DNA of 64,000 nucleotides from Delphinapterus leucas (Eukaryota > Chordata > Mammalia > Artiodactyla > Monodontidae): assembly GCF_002288925.2 (NCBI RefSeq), contig NW_022098068.1:597923-661922 (forward strand), given 5' to 3'. Within the stretch, counting starts at the first letter, position 1; every line of letters starts with the position of its first letter. Positions 45,401-58,237 of this stretch are shown piece by piece. The notes under the pieces were generated by a model. That model worked only from the letters and a program-made list of their open reading frames with translations, made no database searches and was not told the origin of the DNA. The position numbers and the translations under genes were made by a program.

Positions 45401-46240
45401 TCTTTTTTGATCCACCTCCTGGAGTAATGAAAATAAAAACAAACATAAACAAATGGGACCAAATGAAACTTAAAAGTTTTTGCACAGCAAATGAAACTAC
45501 AAACAAGATGAAAAGACAACCCTCAGAATGGGAGAAAATATTTTCAAACAAATCAACAGGCAAAGGATTAAACTCCAAAATATAAAAACAGCTTATGCAG
45601 CTCAATATTGAAAAACAAACAACACAATCCAAAGCTTGGCAGAAGGTCTAAATAGACATTTCTCCAAAGATGATATACAGATGGCCAAGAAGCACATGAA
45701 AAGCTTCTCAACATCACTAATTATTAGAGAAATGCAAATCAAAAGTAAAATGAGGTCTCACCTCACACCGGTTAGAATGGTCATCATCAGAAAATCTACA
45801 AACAAAAAATGATTCAGAGGGTGTGGAGAAAAGGAAACCCTCTTGCACTGTTGGTGGGAATGTAAATTGATACAGCTACTATGGAGAACAATATAGGGGT
45901 TCATTGAAAAATGAAAAATAGAATTCCCATATCACCCAGCAATCCCACTACTGGGCATATACCCAGAGAAAACCATAATTCAAAAAGACACATGCACCCC
46001 AATGTTCATTGCAGCACTATTTACAATAGCCAGGCCATGGAAGCAACCTAAATGTCCATCAACAGATGAATGGATAAAGAAGATGTGGTACATATATACA
46101 ATGGAATATTACTCAGCCATATAAAGGAACGAAATTGGGTCATTTGTAGATACGTGGATGTATCTAAAGACTGTCATACAGAGTGAAGTATGACAGAAAG
46201 AGAAAAACAAATATAGTATATTCATGCACATATATGGAAC
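42450..46240 (+). pseudogene. L1 ORF2, multiple frameshifts and a stop in the RT domain
   Basis: Endonuclease segment: 42477-42845 ('NGLNAPTKRHRLAEWIKKQ', 'CCLQEAHF', where the usual ETHF glutamate is followed by alanine). 'gaccacaacgtaatgag' near 43114 keeps the SDHN motif. Reverse transcriptase: 44032-44409 includes '[19 protein letters not shown]' and ends 'LRSGTRQG' at a TGA, exactly where a cysteine codon is usual. The catalytic motif downstream reads 'LLTDDMILY', not FADD. The C-terminal part is recognisable to about 46240. Confidence 0.88.
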
Positions 46241-46462
46241 CTAGAATAATGGTACTGATGAACCACTTCGCAGGGCAGAATTTGAGACACAGATGCAGAG
46301 AACAAACGTATGGACACAAAGTGGGGAAAGTGGCTGGGGGGGTGGTGGTGTGATGAATTGGGAGATTGGGATTGACATATATATACTAATTTGCATAAAA
46401 TCAATAACTAATAAGAATCTACTGTTTAAGAAAATAAATAAATTCAAGGAAAAAATATATAT

Positions 46463-47010
46463 ATATATAACAAATACAGAGATTGAATTAGTAATGAGAA
46501 AGATTTCCCCAAAGAAATGCCCAGGACCAGATGGATTCACTGGCAAATTCTACCAAATATTTGAATAAGAATTAATATCAACTCTTCATGAAGTTTTCCA
46601 AAACAGAGAAGAAACAGGAACACTATCCATCTCATTCTATGAGTTCAATATTACCCTCACACCAAATCTAACAAAAACATCACAAGAAAACTACAGACCA
46701 ATAACTCTTATGAATATAAACATAAAAATTCTCAACAAAACACTAGCAAACCGAAGTCAGCAATATAAAAATGATTATACACCATTACCTATGGGATTTA
46801 TCCTAGGAATACAAGGTTGGCTTGGCATAAACAACCAGTTGATGTAATACACCACATGAATAAAGGAGAAAAATCACATCACCATTTCAATACTTGCAGG
46901 AAAAACAGTTGACCAAATGCAACACCCTTCTCAATAAAATAAAATAAACAGAAAAAAAAGGAATTTCCTCAACATGATAAAGAGCAGCTATGAAAAAACC
47001 ACACCTGATA
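46463..47010 (+). mobile_element. Continuation of old L1 ORF2 between young L1 and mariner
   Basis: 'agattgaattagtaatgaga', 'aatgcccaggaccagatgga' and 'tatgggatttatcctaggaa' correspond to the reverse-transcriptase region just after the point where the old L1 breaks at 41431. This continuity shows one host element. Confidence 0.75.
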
Positions 47011-47012
47011 TA

Positions 47013-48026
47013 TTGGGTTGGCCAAAAATTCTTTCAGTTTTTTTCCATAAGTTGGCTCTAGTTACACTTAGTTTTCTATAACTTCATTTGAAACACTTTT
47101 GTTAGATTGTATGTGACAGCTGTCATATCAGTGTGCATGTAAGAAAAAGACATCAAAATTGGTGAATTTTTGTGTAGCCATTTTAATATTAAAGATGGAA
47201 GAAAAAAGCAACATTTTGGGTATGTTATGCTTTAATATTTCAAGAAAGGTAAAAACGCAAGCAAAATGCAAAAACACAAAAAAAGTTTTGTGCAGTGTAT
47301 GGAGAAATTTCTGTGTTTCCACATGTGATTCTCTACGGAAACGTAATGCAAGCATGCCGTTTTTAAAACAAATTGTGATGGGCGATGAAAAGTGGATACT
47401 GTACAATAATGTGGAATGGAAGAGATCGTGGAGCAAGTGAAATGAACCACCACCAACCACACCAAAGGCTGGTCTTCATCCAAAGGTGATGTTGTGTATA
47501 TGGTGGGATTGGAAGGGAGTCCTCTATTATGAGCTCCTTCTGGAAAACCAAGCAATTAATTCCAACAAGTACTGCTCTCAATTAGACCAACTGAAAGCAG
47601 CACTTGACGAAAAGTGTCCACAATTAGTCAACAGAAAATGTATAATCTTCTATCAGGATAATGCAAGACTGCATGTTTCTTTGATGACCAGGCAAAAACT
47701 GTTACATCTTGCCTGGGAAGTTCTGATTCATCCTCCATATTCACCAGACATTGCACCTTTGGATTTCCATTTATTTCGGTGTTTACAAAATTCTCTTAAT
47801 GAAAAATATTTCAATTCCCTGGAAGACTGTAAAAGGCACCTGGAACAGGTTTTTGCTCAAAAAGATAAAATGTTTTGGGAAGATGGAATTATGAAGTTGC
47901 CTGGAAAATGGCAGAAGGTAGTGGAAAAAAAGTGTGAATATGTTGTTCAATAGAGTTCTTGGTGAAAATGAAAAATGTGTCCTTTATTTTTACTTAGAAA
48001 ACAAAAGCAGTTTTTGGCCAACCCAA
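47013..48026 (+). mobile_element. mariner DNA transposon with transposase remnant
   Basis: Terminal inverted repeats begin 'ttgggttggccaaaaattct' at 47013 and end '...ttttggccaacccaa' at 48026; the outer 11 bp are exact reverse complements. TA target duplications flank it (47011-47012 and 48027-48028). Length is 1,014 bp, against roughly 1.3 kb for complete mariners, so an internal deletion is likely. It sits inside old L1 ORF2, whose sequence continues after it. Confidence 0.93.
47159..47953 (+). pseudogene. mariner transposase, one in-frame stop, N-terminus deleted
   Basis: Two open pieces, 47159-47440 and 47486-47953, lie in the same reading frame and are separated by a TGA at 47438-47440. 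The first ends near the 'VMGDEKWILYNN' block, containing the first catalytic D. The second has 'CIWWDWKGVLYYELL', 'IIFYQDNARLHVSLMTRQK' with the second D, 'IHPPYSPDIAPLDFHLF' with the third D, and the C-terminal 'FWEDGIMKLPGKWQKVVEKK'. So the D,D34D triad is visible. The helix-turn-helix DNA-binding N-terminus is mostly missing, consistent with the short element. Family: mariner, cut-and-paste at TA. Confidence 0.9.
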
Positions 48027-48027
48027 T

Positions 48028-50095
48028 AGTTCACTTAATGGTAAAAAGCTGAAGCTTTGCCCCTAAGATCAGGGACAAGACAAGTATACCCTCTCTTGTC
48101 AGGTCTATTAAACATTGTGCTGAAAGTGGTAGCCAGGGTAATTGGGCAAGAAAATGAAATAAAAAATCATCCAGATTGGAGAGAAAGAAGTGAAACTACC
48201 CCTATTTGCAGATGACATGATCTTGTATATAAAAAAGCCTAAGATTTCAGGATAAAAGATCAATATACAAAAGTCAATTGTATTTCTAATGCTATCAATA
48301 TGCAAACCAAAAAAGAAATTAAGAAAATTATTCCACTAAAATTACACCAAAAAGAATAGAATATTTAAGAATAAATTTAATAAAGGCTATGTAAAACTTA
48401 TACTCTGAAAACTACAAAACATTTTTGAAACAAAATTACTAAATAAATGGAACACATGTGGAAAACATCCCATGTTCATGGGTTGGAAGACAATATTGTT
48501 GCTAAGACGGTAATGCTTCCCAAAGTTATCTACAGATTCAAGGCAATCCCTATCAAAATTCCAGTTGACTTATCTGCAGAAATTTTAAAGCTGATTCTAA
48601 AATTCTTATGTAAATATAAGGGACCCAGAATTACCAAAGCAAACTGGAAAAAGAAGAACAATATTGGAGAACACTTCCAGATTTTAACACTTTCTACAAA
48701 GCAGTGGTATTCAAGGCTGTCATACTGCCATTGGGCTAGACATAGATTAATGAAATAAAACTGAGAGTCCAGAAATAAATTCTCACATTTACAGTCAATT
48801 GATTTTCAACAAGGGTGCCAGTGCAATGAAAGGGCTATGCCAATTGGGTAACCACATGAAAAAGTATGAAGTTGAACCCTTACCTCATACCATATAAAAA
48901 ATTAAAAGAAAATGCATCAGATACCTAGAGGTAATAGCAAAAACTATAATACTCTTAGAAGACAACATAGGTGTAGATATCTGTGATCTCAGATTAGGCA
49001 ATGGTTTCTTAGATATGATACAGAAAGCTCAAGCAACTAAAGAAAAAATATTTAAACTAGAATCATCAAAATTTGAGAAAAAGTGCTTCAAAGGACACCA
49101 TCAGGAAAATGAAAAGACATCTCAGAATGGGAGAAAATGTTAAAAATCACATATCTGATATGGGACATATCTAGAATATGTAACTCACTATTATGTTCAA
49201 TAATCAAAAGACAAAACTCTAATTTATAAAGGAAAAATAATCTTAATAGAAATTTCTCCAAAGTAGACATATAAATAGCCAATAAACACATGAAAATAGC
49301 TCAACATTTTTAGCCATCTGAAAAATGCAAATCAAGTCCACAATGCTATATCACTTCACATTCACTAAGATGGCTATAATCAAAAGGCAAGATAATAACA
49401 AGTGTTGGTGACATTGTGGAGAAATAGGAATATTCATATACTTCTAGTGGAAATGTACAATGTTGCAGCCACTTTAGAAACAGCTTGGCAGTTTCTCAAA
49501 TAATTAAACATAGAGTTACCATATGACCCAGCAATTCCACTTCTAGTATATAACCAAGAGAGTTAAAAACATATGTTCACACAAAAACTTATACACAAAT
49601 GTTTAATAACAAAATAATTTATAATAGATAAAAAGTAGAAGCAAATCAAATGCCTTTCAATTGACAATAACAGATAAATAGATTAAAAATAAAATAATGG
49701 AATAGTATCTAATGAAAAAAGGAATAAGGGGCTGATATATGTTTACAACATGGACGAATATTGGAAATAGTATGCTAAGTGAAAAGAGCCAAGTACAAAA
49801 TATCACATATTTATGATTCCATTTATATAAATTGTTCAGAATATACCAATCTATAGAGACAGAAAATAGCTTATTGGTTGCCTAGTGTTGGAGGTGGTTG
49901 AGTGGAAATGGGAATTGATTGCTCATGCAAATAGGGTTTCTTTTGAGGTTGAAGAAAATGTTCTACAATTGTGGCTATGAGTGCACAACTTGTAAATAGT
50001 GTCAAAACTACCAAATTGTACACTTTAAAAGACTAAAATTTTTGAATATATCTTAATAAAACTGTTATTAAAATGTCAGGGAGGGGTTGAATAAA
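48028..50095 (+). mobile_element. 3' part of old L1 after mariner
   Basis: Continues ORF2: 'cccctaagatcagggacaag', 'atttgcagatgacatgatct', 'ccagaattaccaaagcaaac', and the 3' end near 'tatcttaataaaactgttat'. Heavily mutated. Confidence 0.75.
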
Positions 50096-50469
50096 TATGT
50101 CATATCCATTCAATGGAATATTATGGTGTCATTAAAATCGTGATATGAACCTTTACACATTGACATGGAAAAATGTTAATATGTAGATTAAAAAGAAGTT
50201 ATAATCCTGCCTCCATAGAGTAAACTTACCTGTGCTTATATATACATTTTAAAATTCTATATGATATATATCAAAATTTTGAGTGATCATTTCTACTGGG
50301 GAATTACTTGTGATTTTTGCTTTCTACTTTTAAATATATTGTATGAATATTTTATAATGAAATTCTACAATTTTCATGTTTTTGAAGTTTTAAATGTTAT
50401 TTATTTTTTAAAAATTTGTTATTTTTTTCACTTAAATGGAAGCATTCCATGAGTACTGCTCTTCACCTT
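50096..50469 (+). repeat. Old L1-like 3' tail, AT-rich
   Basis: 'atatccattcaatggaatat' and 'tatggtgtcattaaaatcgt', then 'gacatggaaaaatgttaata', resemble the 3' end of an old L1. The next 200 bp are very AT-rich and carry no signature. Confidence 0.4.
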
Positions 50470-53225
50470 GCTCTTTTATTGCAGTAAAATATATATGATG
50501 AAATTTACCATTTTAACCACTTTTAAATGTAAAGTTCAATGGCATTAAGTACACTCACATTGTTGTGCAACTATAACCACCATCAATAGCCAAAATTCTT
50601 TAATCATCCCAGGAAGAAACTCTTTACCCATTCAAAAACTTCCCATTCTCTCCTCCCAGTCCTGATGACCTATATTCTAATTTTGCTTCTATGAATCTTA
50701 CTACCCATGGTACCTCATATAAATGGAATCATACATTATTTGTCCCTTTGTAACTGGCTTATTTAATTTAGAATAACATCATCAAGGTCCATCCATGTTG
50801 TCACATGTGTCCGAATTTCCTTTCTTTATAACGTTTAATAATATTCCATTGCATGTATATATCATATTTGGCTTATCTAGTTATCTGCCAATGGACATTT
50901 TGGTTATTTCCACCTTTTGACTATTATGAACAATGCTGCTATGAACATTGTTGTACAGGAATATATTTGAGTCCCTACTTTAAATAATTTGGGATGTATA
51001 AATGGAAATGGAAGTCTTGGATAGGATGTTAATTCTATGTTTAACTTTTTGATGCACAACAATTATTTTTTCCACAATGACTACACTGTTTTATATTCAC
51101 ACCAGCAGTGCATCAGGGTTCTAGTTTTACCATATTTGGTTAGTGATGTTGAATATCTTTTCATGTGTTTTTTGGCCATTTGTATATCTTCTTTGGAGAA
51201 ATGTCTATTCAAATTATTTTTCCCATTTATGAATTGGGTTATTTGTTGTAGAGTTGTAGAATTGCCTTATATATCCTGATCATTAAGCCCTTATCAGATA
51301 TCTGATTTGCAAATATCTTCTCCCATTTTATAGGTAACTTTCACTCTCTTTATAGTGACTTTTAATGCCTGGAAGCTTTTAAATTTGATGAAATTCAATT
51401 TATTTTTTCCTTCTTTTATTGCTTGTACTTTGGTGTCATAACCAAGAAATCCTTGCCAAATCCAACCAATGTCATGAAGATTTTACTCTGTTTTCTCTAA
51501 CAGTTTTAGAGTTTTAGTTCTAACATTCAGGTCCTTGATCCATGTTGAGTTTATTTTGGTACATGGTACAAGTAAAGGGTAAAACTTTATTCTTTTGTAT
51601 GTGGATATCTAGTTTTCCCAATACCTTTGTTGATAAGACTGTTCTTTCCCCATTGAATGGCATCCTTGTTGAAAATTAATTGACCATATATATGAAGGAT
51701 TATTTCTGGGCTCACTTTTACGTCATTGGTCTATTGTCTGTTCTTATGCCAGTACCATGCTGCTTTAATTACTGTAGCTTTGTAGTATGATTTGAAATCA
51801 GGAACTATGAGTCCATCAAATTTATTCTTCTTTTGCAAGGTTGTTTTGGCTATTTGTGGTTCCTTTAGATTACATAAGAATTCTAGGATATGTATTTCTA
51901 TTTCTACAAAATAGAGAATATTTTGAGATATTGATAGGGACACATTGAATCTATATATTGTATTAACTATTGGCATGCAAACAATATTAAGCCTTCCAGT
52001 GCATTAAGATGAGATGTCTTTCCATTTAGTTATGTACTATTTTTTCCAGAATAGTTTGTAGTTTTTGATGTATGTCTCTAGCTTCCTTGATTAAAATTTT
52101 CCTAAGCATTTATTCTTTAAATGCTATTATAAATTGAATTGTTTTATTAATTTTCTTTTGTGATTGTTCGTATTTATTGACAGAAATGTATATTTTTTGT
52201 ATTGGTTTTGTATCCTACAACTTTGTTAAATTATTTTATTAGCTCTAACAGTTTTTCTGTAGATTCTTTTGTCTTTCTACATATAAAATCATGTGATTTG
52301 GGAACAAAGAAAAATTTGTTTCTTCCTTTCCAATCTTTTATTTATTTTTCTTGCCTAATTGCTCTGCTAAGAAGTTCCAGTAATATGTTATGTAAAATGG
52401 CTATAGCAGTCTGTTGTTGGGTGTCATTAGGTGTTGAGAGTTCTATATATGTATGTTAGGTCTAATTGGTTTATGGTGTTGTTCAAGTCCTCTATTTCTT
52501 TATTAATCTTCTGTCTTATTTTTCTGTCCATTATTTAATGTGGTGTGTTGAAGTCTCCTACTATTTTTGTAAAACTATTTTTCCTGTCAATATTGTCAAT
52601 GTTCACTTCAAATATTTGGGAGCTCTGTGGTTTGGTTCATATATCTCTATAATTGTTTCCTTTTCTTGGTGAATTGACACTTTTATCAATATAATGTTTT
52701 TCTTTGTCTCTTGTAAGACTTTTTTACTTAAAGTCTATCTTGTTTGATATTTATATAGCCATCCCTGATGTCTTTTAGATACTATTCGCATGGAACAATT
52801 TTTCATTTCATTTTCAACCTATTTGTGTCTTTTGATCTAAATCAAATTGCTGTTTATTTTTTCCTTAGTTCAGTTAATATTTGCTTTATATATTAAAGTA
52901 TTCTGATGTTGGGTACATGTATAATTATACTTGCTGTATCTTCCTAATGAATTGACCTTTTGTCATTATATAATGACCTTCCTGCTCTCTTGTGATATTT
53001 TTTTACTTAAAGTCTGCCTTGTCAGTTAAAAGTATAGACAACCTTTCTTTCTTTTATTTACCATGTGCATGGAATATTTTTCCATCTCTTCACTTTCAGT
53101 GTATATATGTTCTTAAAGTGAGCTTCTTGTAGACAGCAGAGAGTTAAATCTTATTTTTATCCATTCAGCCACCATACTTCTTTATATTGGGGAATTTAAT
53201 CCACTTATATTTAACATAATAAGTG
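50470..53225 (-). mobile_element. Old L1, antisense, 3' UTR to 5' part of ORF2
   Basis: Antisense 3' UTR ('ttaccattttaaccactttt', 'cattgttgtgcaactataac'), then ORF2 read backwards: 'ttctcccattttataggtaa', 'catgttgagtttattttggt', 'gccagtaccatgctgcttta'. It ends near the start of ORF2 ('cttcttgtagacagcagaga', 'tttaatccacttatatttaa'). Minus-strand frame 51731-51976 keeps a small ORF2 piece. Its 5' end lies back-to-back with the next sense L1. Confidence 0.8.
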
Positions 53226-53460
53226 AGGTAATATCAGAAGAATAGGAGGCTCCTGACTTTACCTCCTCCCTTGGATGCACCAAATAAACATCTTCACATG
53301 GATCAATGCCCTCTGACAGAAATCTAAAAACTAATTGAGAAATTATGACACCTTTGGTGACTGAGAAAATATCTACATAGAAATGGGTAGGAAAAACTGA
53401 CACACAATTTCACCATAAACACCACCCATGGAACAGTGGCATACAATTGGGAGGAAACCT

Positions 53461-54675
53461 CAAACTTCCAGCTTTTCCCTGAAAAGTTAATGCTTTAGAC
53501 TCCACATTCAAGATCCCAACTTTTACAGCTTCAACACTATGGACTGATTCCCATATCACATAACTCTGAGGGCTGGCAGGGCTTTGCATTTATGAGTCTC
53601 CTAGGGACACAGAAAACAATGTAGTACTTTTAAATGGATGTAAAAGCACATCCTGAAGCTGTCCCCTGTACCCAGCATAAAGAGTGCAGGCAAAAATTCC
53701 CAGCTTCCAGTTTCTCACTGGAAGGGGTTTGATTGCATACTTTCCTAACTGCTACCTGAGGTCAGACTTCTAATCAGCCTGCATCTGGGAACTGACAGTG
53801 CTCCTCTGGGAGCCTGAAAGAACTTGTGGGAACTTCCCATTCTTCTCCCTCTAGCTCAATCTAATTATAAAACCAACTCTCCAGCTTCTTTATGGAAGGG
53901 CTTGTCCACACATCTAGCACTCCAACTTTTATGGCTGCTACCCTATGCACTGGTTCCCAAATCATCTAGCTTGTGACAGCCAATGAGGCTCAGCATTCTT
54001 GAGTCCCCTGAGACCACAGAAAAGGAAAATGTAGATTTAAATGGATGCATGATCACTTCCTGTGACAGCTCCCAGTTTCTACTTGGAAGGGGTTCAACTG
54101 TGTACTTTGTCAACTGCTACCCAAAGGTCACACTTCTAATTAGCTTTCATCTGGGACTGACATAGCAGGTATTAATATTCTCTCAAGAGCCTTAGTGGAC
54201 AGGGGTCAATTCCTTCATCTTGTCTCCCAAAGCTCACCTCAGCAAGAAAACCAAGTCTCCAACTTCTCCCCAAAAGGACCTTGTCCACATATCTAGCACC
54301 CCAACTTTTATGGCTGCCACACAAAGAGCAGCCTCTTAAATTACCTCACTCTGGAGCTGATAGAGATCAGCATTTATGTGTCTCCTGGGACCACAGAGAG
54401 CACACGTGCCATTTTAAATGAATGCACACCACTCCCAGTGGCTATTCCCTCTGGCTCAGCACAGAGAAAGTAGGCAAAACCACCCAGCTTCCAGCTCTAT
54501 CTGAAAGGGGCTAGACCTTCTATGTAATGTTATGGCTTTCTTGGGTGTTGCCTGAAGATCAGTCTTCCAATTAGCCTGCATCTGGGAGCTGATGGGGCAA
54601 GCAATTTGTAGTTCTTCAGGAGCCTGGACTAGTATGTGGGCATTTCCCCCATCTTTGGGGCACTGACTGGACTTG
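53461..54675 (+). repeat. Three imperfect tandem units in old L1 5' UTR
   Basis: Units start at about 53461, 53874 and 54252 (about 380-420 bp each). Shared wording per unit: 'ccaacttttatggctgc' or its variant, 'tttaaatggatg' or 'tttaaatgaatgca', 'cccag-ttc-a-t-gaaggggt', 'agtcttccaattagcctgca' and 'catctgggagctgat'. Tandem monomers of this kind can carry internal promoters in L1s. Confidence 0.8.
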
Positions 54676-56984
54676 ATATACCTTAATCTCTTGGAGGCCA
54701 CTAACAACAAAGACAGCAGTTTGGATAAACACAACGATTTTGGACATTGACAATTTCTGGCCAGGCTGATTGGTGAGGTTCGTCTCTTACATGAAGCCAG
54801 TTTGTGAAGACTGGAAAAGGTGGCTGTGTTTTTCAGTGTGCAGACACCAACACAGAGAATTAGGGAAAATGAAGAAACAGGTAAACATATTCCAAATAAA
54901 AGAACAAGATAAAGCTCCAGAAACTGATCCTAATGGAATGAAGATGTGATTTATCTGACAGGTACCTCAAAATAATGGCCTGAAAGATGCTCACTGAGGT
55001 CAGAAGAAATATGCATGAACAAAGTGAGAGGTTCAACAAAGGGATAAAGACCTCTAAAGAGTACTAAACAGAAATCATAGAGCTAAAGAAAACAACAACC
55101 AAACTGAAAATTTCAGTAGTGAGGTTCAACAGGAGACCAGATCAAATTTTAAAAAATATAGGATTATTGGACTGGAAGACAGATCTGTGTAAGTTAACTA
55201 AGTAGAAAAAGAAAAAGAATGAAAAAGAGTAAAGATAGCTTAACAAGCTTATGGGATAGAATCAAATGCACCAACGTATGCATTATGAGTGACTTATAAG
55301 AAGAAGAGGAAGAGAAAGGAGCAGAAAGCTTATTCAAAGAAAGAATGGCTGAAAAATTACCAAACCTGGGGAAGGAAATAAATATCTAGGTCTCAAAACT
55401 GAAAAAAAAAGACAACAAATAAGATGAACTCCAAATGACTGGCACAAATATATACTATAATCAAATTGTCAAAAGTTAAACAGAGAGATAATTTAGAAAG
55501 CAGCAGGAATAAAGCAACTTATTAAATACAAGATAACCCCCATAATACTATAAGTAAAATTTTCAGCAAAAACCTTGCAGGCCAGAAGGGAGAGAGATGA
55601 TATATTTCAAGTGCTGAAATAAAAAAGAATGACAATCAAGAATACTATATATAGCAAATCTTTCTACATTAGCTAAGAAGAAAGATCTGAAATAAACAAC
55701 CTAACTTTTCACCTCAAAAAATATAAAAATAACAAGCTAAACACAAATTTTAGCAGAAGGAAGGAAATACTGAAGACCAGGGCAGAAATAAATCAAATAC
55801 AGAATAGGAAAACAATGGAAAAATCAAAACTAAGAGGGTTTAACAAAAAACAGAATCAACAAACTCTTACCTAGACTAAACAGGAAAAATAGAAAAGACA
55901 AATATAAATAAAATAAGAAATGAGAAAATTACAATGGATGCCTCAAAATTATAAAGTCATAAGGAATTATTATGATAAATTATATGTGAACAAATAGAAT
56001 AACCTAGAGGAAATAAATTCCTAGAAACATACAACCAATGTCGAACCAAGATGTAATGGAAAAGCTTGAGCACACCGAAAACAAATGAGCAGATTGAAGT
56101 AGTAATTAAAAAAATCCCAACAAAGAAATGTCTAGGACCAGATGGCTTCATGGTTGAGTTCTAACAAACATTAAAAGAATTAATACCAGTCCTTCTTAAA
56201 GTCTTCTAAAAATAGAAGTAGAGAGAATACTTCCAAATTTATTTTATGAGACCAGCATCACCCTGATACCAAAGCCAGATAAATATATGTATGGAACCCC
56301 AAATTAACCCAAATGCCCAAACAAATCTTGAAAAAGAAGAACAGAGTTGGAGGCATCACACTTCCTGATTTTAAACCATATTACAAAGCTATAATAATTT
56401 TTTAAAGTATGGAACTAGTATAAAAACAGACACATAGATCAATGGAACAGAATAGAGAGCCTAAAAATAAACTCAAGCATAAATGGTCAACTAATTTTTG
56501 ACAATGGTGTCAAGAATACAGTGAGGAAAATATAGTCTTCAATAAATGGTGTTGGGAATGCAAAAGAACTAAATTGGACCCTTATTTTACACCATAGACA
56601 AAAATCAACTCAAAATGGGATTAAATACTTAAACATAAGATCCACAGTAAAATTTTTAGAAGACAACATACAGAAAATCCCCTTGACATTGCCCTTGGCA
56701 ATTATTTTTATTTTTGATATGACACCAAAAGATCAGGCGACAAAAACGAAATAAGCAGGTGGAACTACATCAAGTTAAAAATAATCTGTAAGCAGGGGAA
56801 ACAACCACAAAATGAAAAGGCATACTGTAGATTGAGAGAAAATATCTGTAAAGCACATATCTGATAAGGGGTAAATATCCCAATATATATGGAACTCATA
56901 CAACTCAACAGCAAAAAATCAAGCTGTTTCAAAAATAGGCAAAGGACTTGAATAGATATTTTTCTAAAGAAGACATACAAAGCA

Positions 56985-57150
56985 TAGGGAACTCTACTCA
57001 GTATTCTGTAATAAACTATATGGGAAAAGAATCTGAAAAAGAATGGATATATGTATATGTATAACTGAATTACTTTGCTGTGCACCTAAAACTAACACAA
57101 CATTGAAAATCAACTACACTCCAATGTAAAATTTAAATTTAAATTTAAAA
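56985..57150 (+). mobile_element. Short L1 3' tail insertion
   Basis: 'catagggaactctactcagt', 'gtataactgaattactttgc', 'cctaaaactaacacaacatt' and 'tcaactacactccaatgt' match the L1 3' UTR end seen elsewhere in the window, with an AAATTT-repeat tail. The surrounding old L1 wording ('aagaagacatacaaa' before, 'aacattactaatcatcagg' after) is interrupted. Confidence 0.75.
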
Positions 57151-58029
57151 AGTGCACAACATTACTAATCATCAGGAAAATGCAAATCAAAACAACAATG
57201 AGATATCATCTCACATCTGTTAAGATGTTACTATCAAAAAAAATTGAAGATTCCAAATGTCAGTGAGGATGTGAGAATAGAGGAACTGGTGTGAACTGTT
57301 GGTGTGAAGTAAGTTTGTACAGTCATTATGGAAAACAGTATCAAGATTTCTCAAAAAAAAAAACCCTTAAATATAGAACTAACATATAATCCAACATTTG
57401 CTATTCTATATATATAGCTAAAGGAATAGAAATTAGTACCTTGAAATGATATATGTTCTCCCATATACAGTGCAGCATTATTTATAATAACCATGATATG
57501 GAAACAACTTAAGTGTCTGTGGACAGATGAATGGATAAGGAAATTGTGGTGTATATACATTACAATGGAATATTATTTAAGACTTAAAAAGGAATTAGAT
57601 CATGCCATTTGGAAAACCATGAATGAACCTTTAAGTTATTATGCTAAGTGAAATAAGTCAGTTGCAGAAAGGAAAAAAACAACTGCATGATATCACTTAC
57701 ATGTGGAACCTAAAATTCAAATACATAGAAGCAGAAAGTAGTACAGTGGTTCCAGGGTTGGGAGGTGGGGGAGATGAGGAGATATTCTTTGAAGGCTACA
57801 AAATTATGGTTACTTAGGATGAATAATCCAGAGACTATGGATTATCAGCATGATGACTATGGTTAATGATATTGTATTGGATACTGGAAATTTGTTGAGA
57901 GTATATTTCAGGTGCTCTAATTGAACACACAAAAAAGGTAACTACGAAGAGAAAGTGTTAATTCTCTTGACTGTAGTAATCATTTCACTATACGTATATA
58001 AAATCATAATGCATGAACCTTAAAAATAT

Positions 58030-58235
58030 AGTTTTTATTTGAACAATTTAATCTATGCTGAAGGAGAAAATTTGGCTTCTGAATTGTGATGAGCTGTAAA
58101 TTTTCAGAACATATTTTAAAACACTATGAAAGACAAAAATTTAAAATGTCTCATAATTTCTTAATATTGATTACATGTTGAAATGATAATCTTTTAAGCA
58201 TATTGAATAAAATAAAATATATTGTTAAAATGTTT
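58030..58235. repeat. AT-rich old repeat, family uncertain
   Basis: 'attacatgttgaaatgataa' and 'ttgaataaaataaaatatat' resemble the inner part of an old mammalian DNA transposon, possibly hAT-Charlie. I cannot confirm it. Confidence 0.25.
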
Positions 58236-58237
58236 TA

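Larger units (their letters stand above)
41432..46462 (+). mobile_element. Young L1 with both ORFs, 5' UTR almost entirely missing
   Basis: Starts in the last stretch of the 5' UTR ('tcctgcagcctgtggaaaaa'), then carries ORF1 (41507-42380), ORF2 (about 42450-46240) and a 3' UTR with 'ggctgggggggtggtggtgt' and the end 'aagaaaataaataaattcaa'. At about 5.0 kb it is the best-preserved L1 here. It interrupts old L1 ORF2, which continues after it. Flanks are AT-rich ('atatataatagataa', 'atatatatataacaaat'), so the TSD is blurred. With no promoter region and several ORF2 breaks it is inactive. Confidence 0.92.
38396..50095 (+). mobile_element. Old sense L1 holding a younger L1 and a mariner
   Basis: Left part: probable 5' UTR from about 38396, ORF1-like 39600-40560 ('gaatggatgtcagatttaac', 'aatggttt'... 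'tcagattttctgaaac', 'caaccaagaatcttatagcc'), then a deletion into ORF2 near 40930. ORF2 breaks at 41431, resumes at about 46465 ('acagagattgaattagtaat', 'ccaggaccagatggattcac'), is split by mariner at 47012, and resumes at 48028 ('gtaaaaagctgaagctttgc', 'gcagatgacatgatcttgta'). The 3' end lies near 50095. All frames are decayed. Confidence 0.75.
53230..57960 (+). mobile_element. Old sense L1 with repeat-bearing 5' UTR
   Basis: Starts near 53230 ('gaagaataggaggctcctga'), typical of old L1 5' ends. 5' UTR to about 54800, ORF1-like to about 55630 ('gaagcagcaggaataaagca' near 55495, 'gccagaagggagagagatga'), then ORF2 (55660-56980; 'tctaggaccagatggcttca' at 56129), a small inserted L1 tail at about 56985-57150, then the C-terminal region and 3' UTR to about 57960 ('ccagagactatggattatca'). 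No long frame survives. Confidence 0.75.

Noticed and set aside
47486..47953. 155-residue open frame as a domesticated host gene
   Set aside because: It lies inside a flanked mariner with TIRs and TA duplications, and the upstream frame has a stop and a deleted N-terminus. No sign of exon structure.
53461..54675. CRISPR array or satellite
   Set aside because: Units are about 400 bp, imperfect, only three, and sit in an L1 5' UTR in mammalian DNA.
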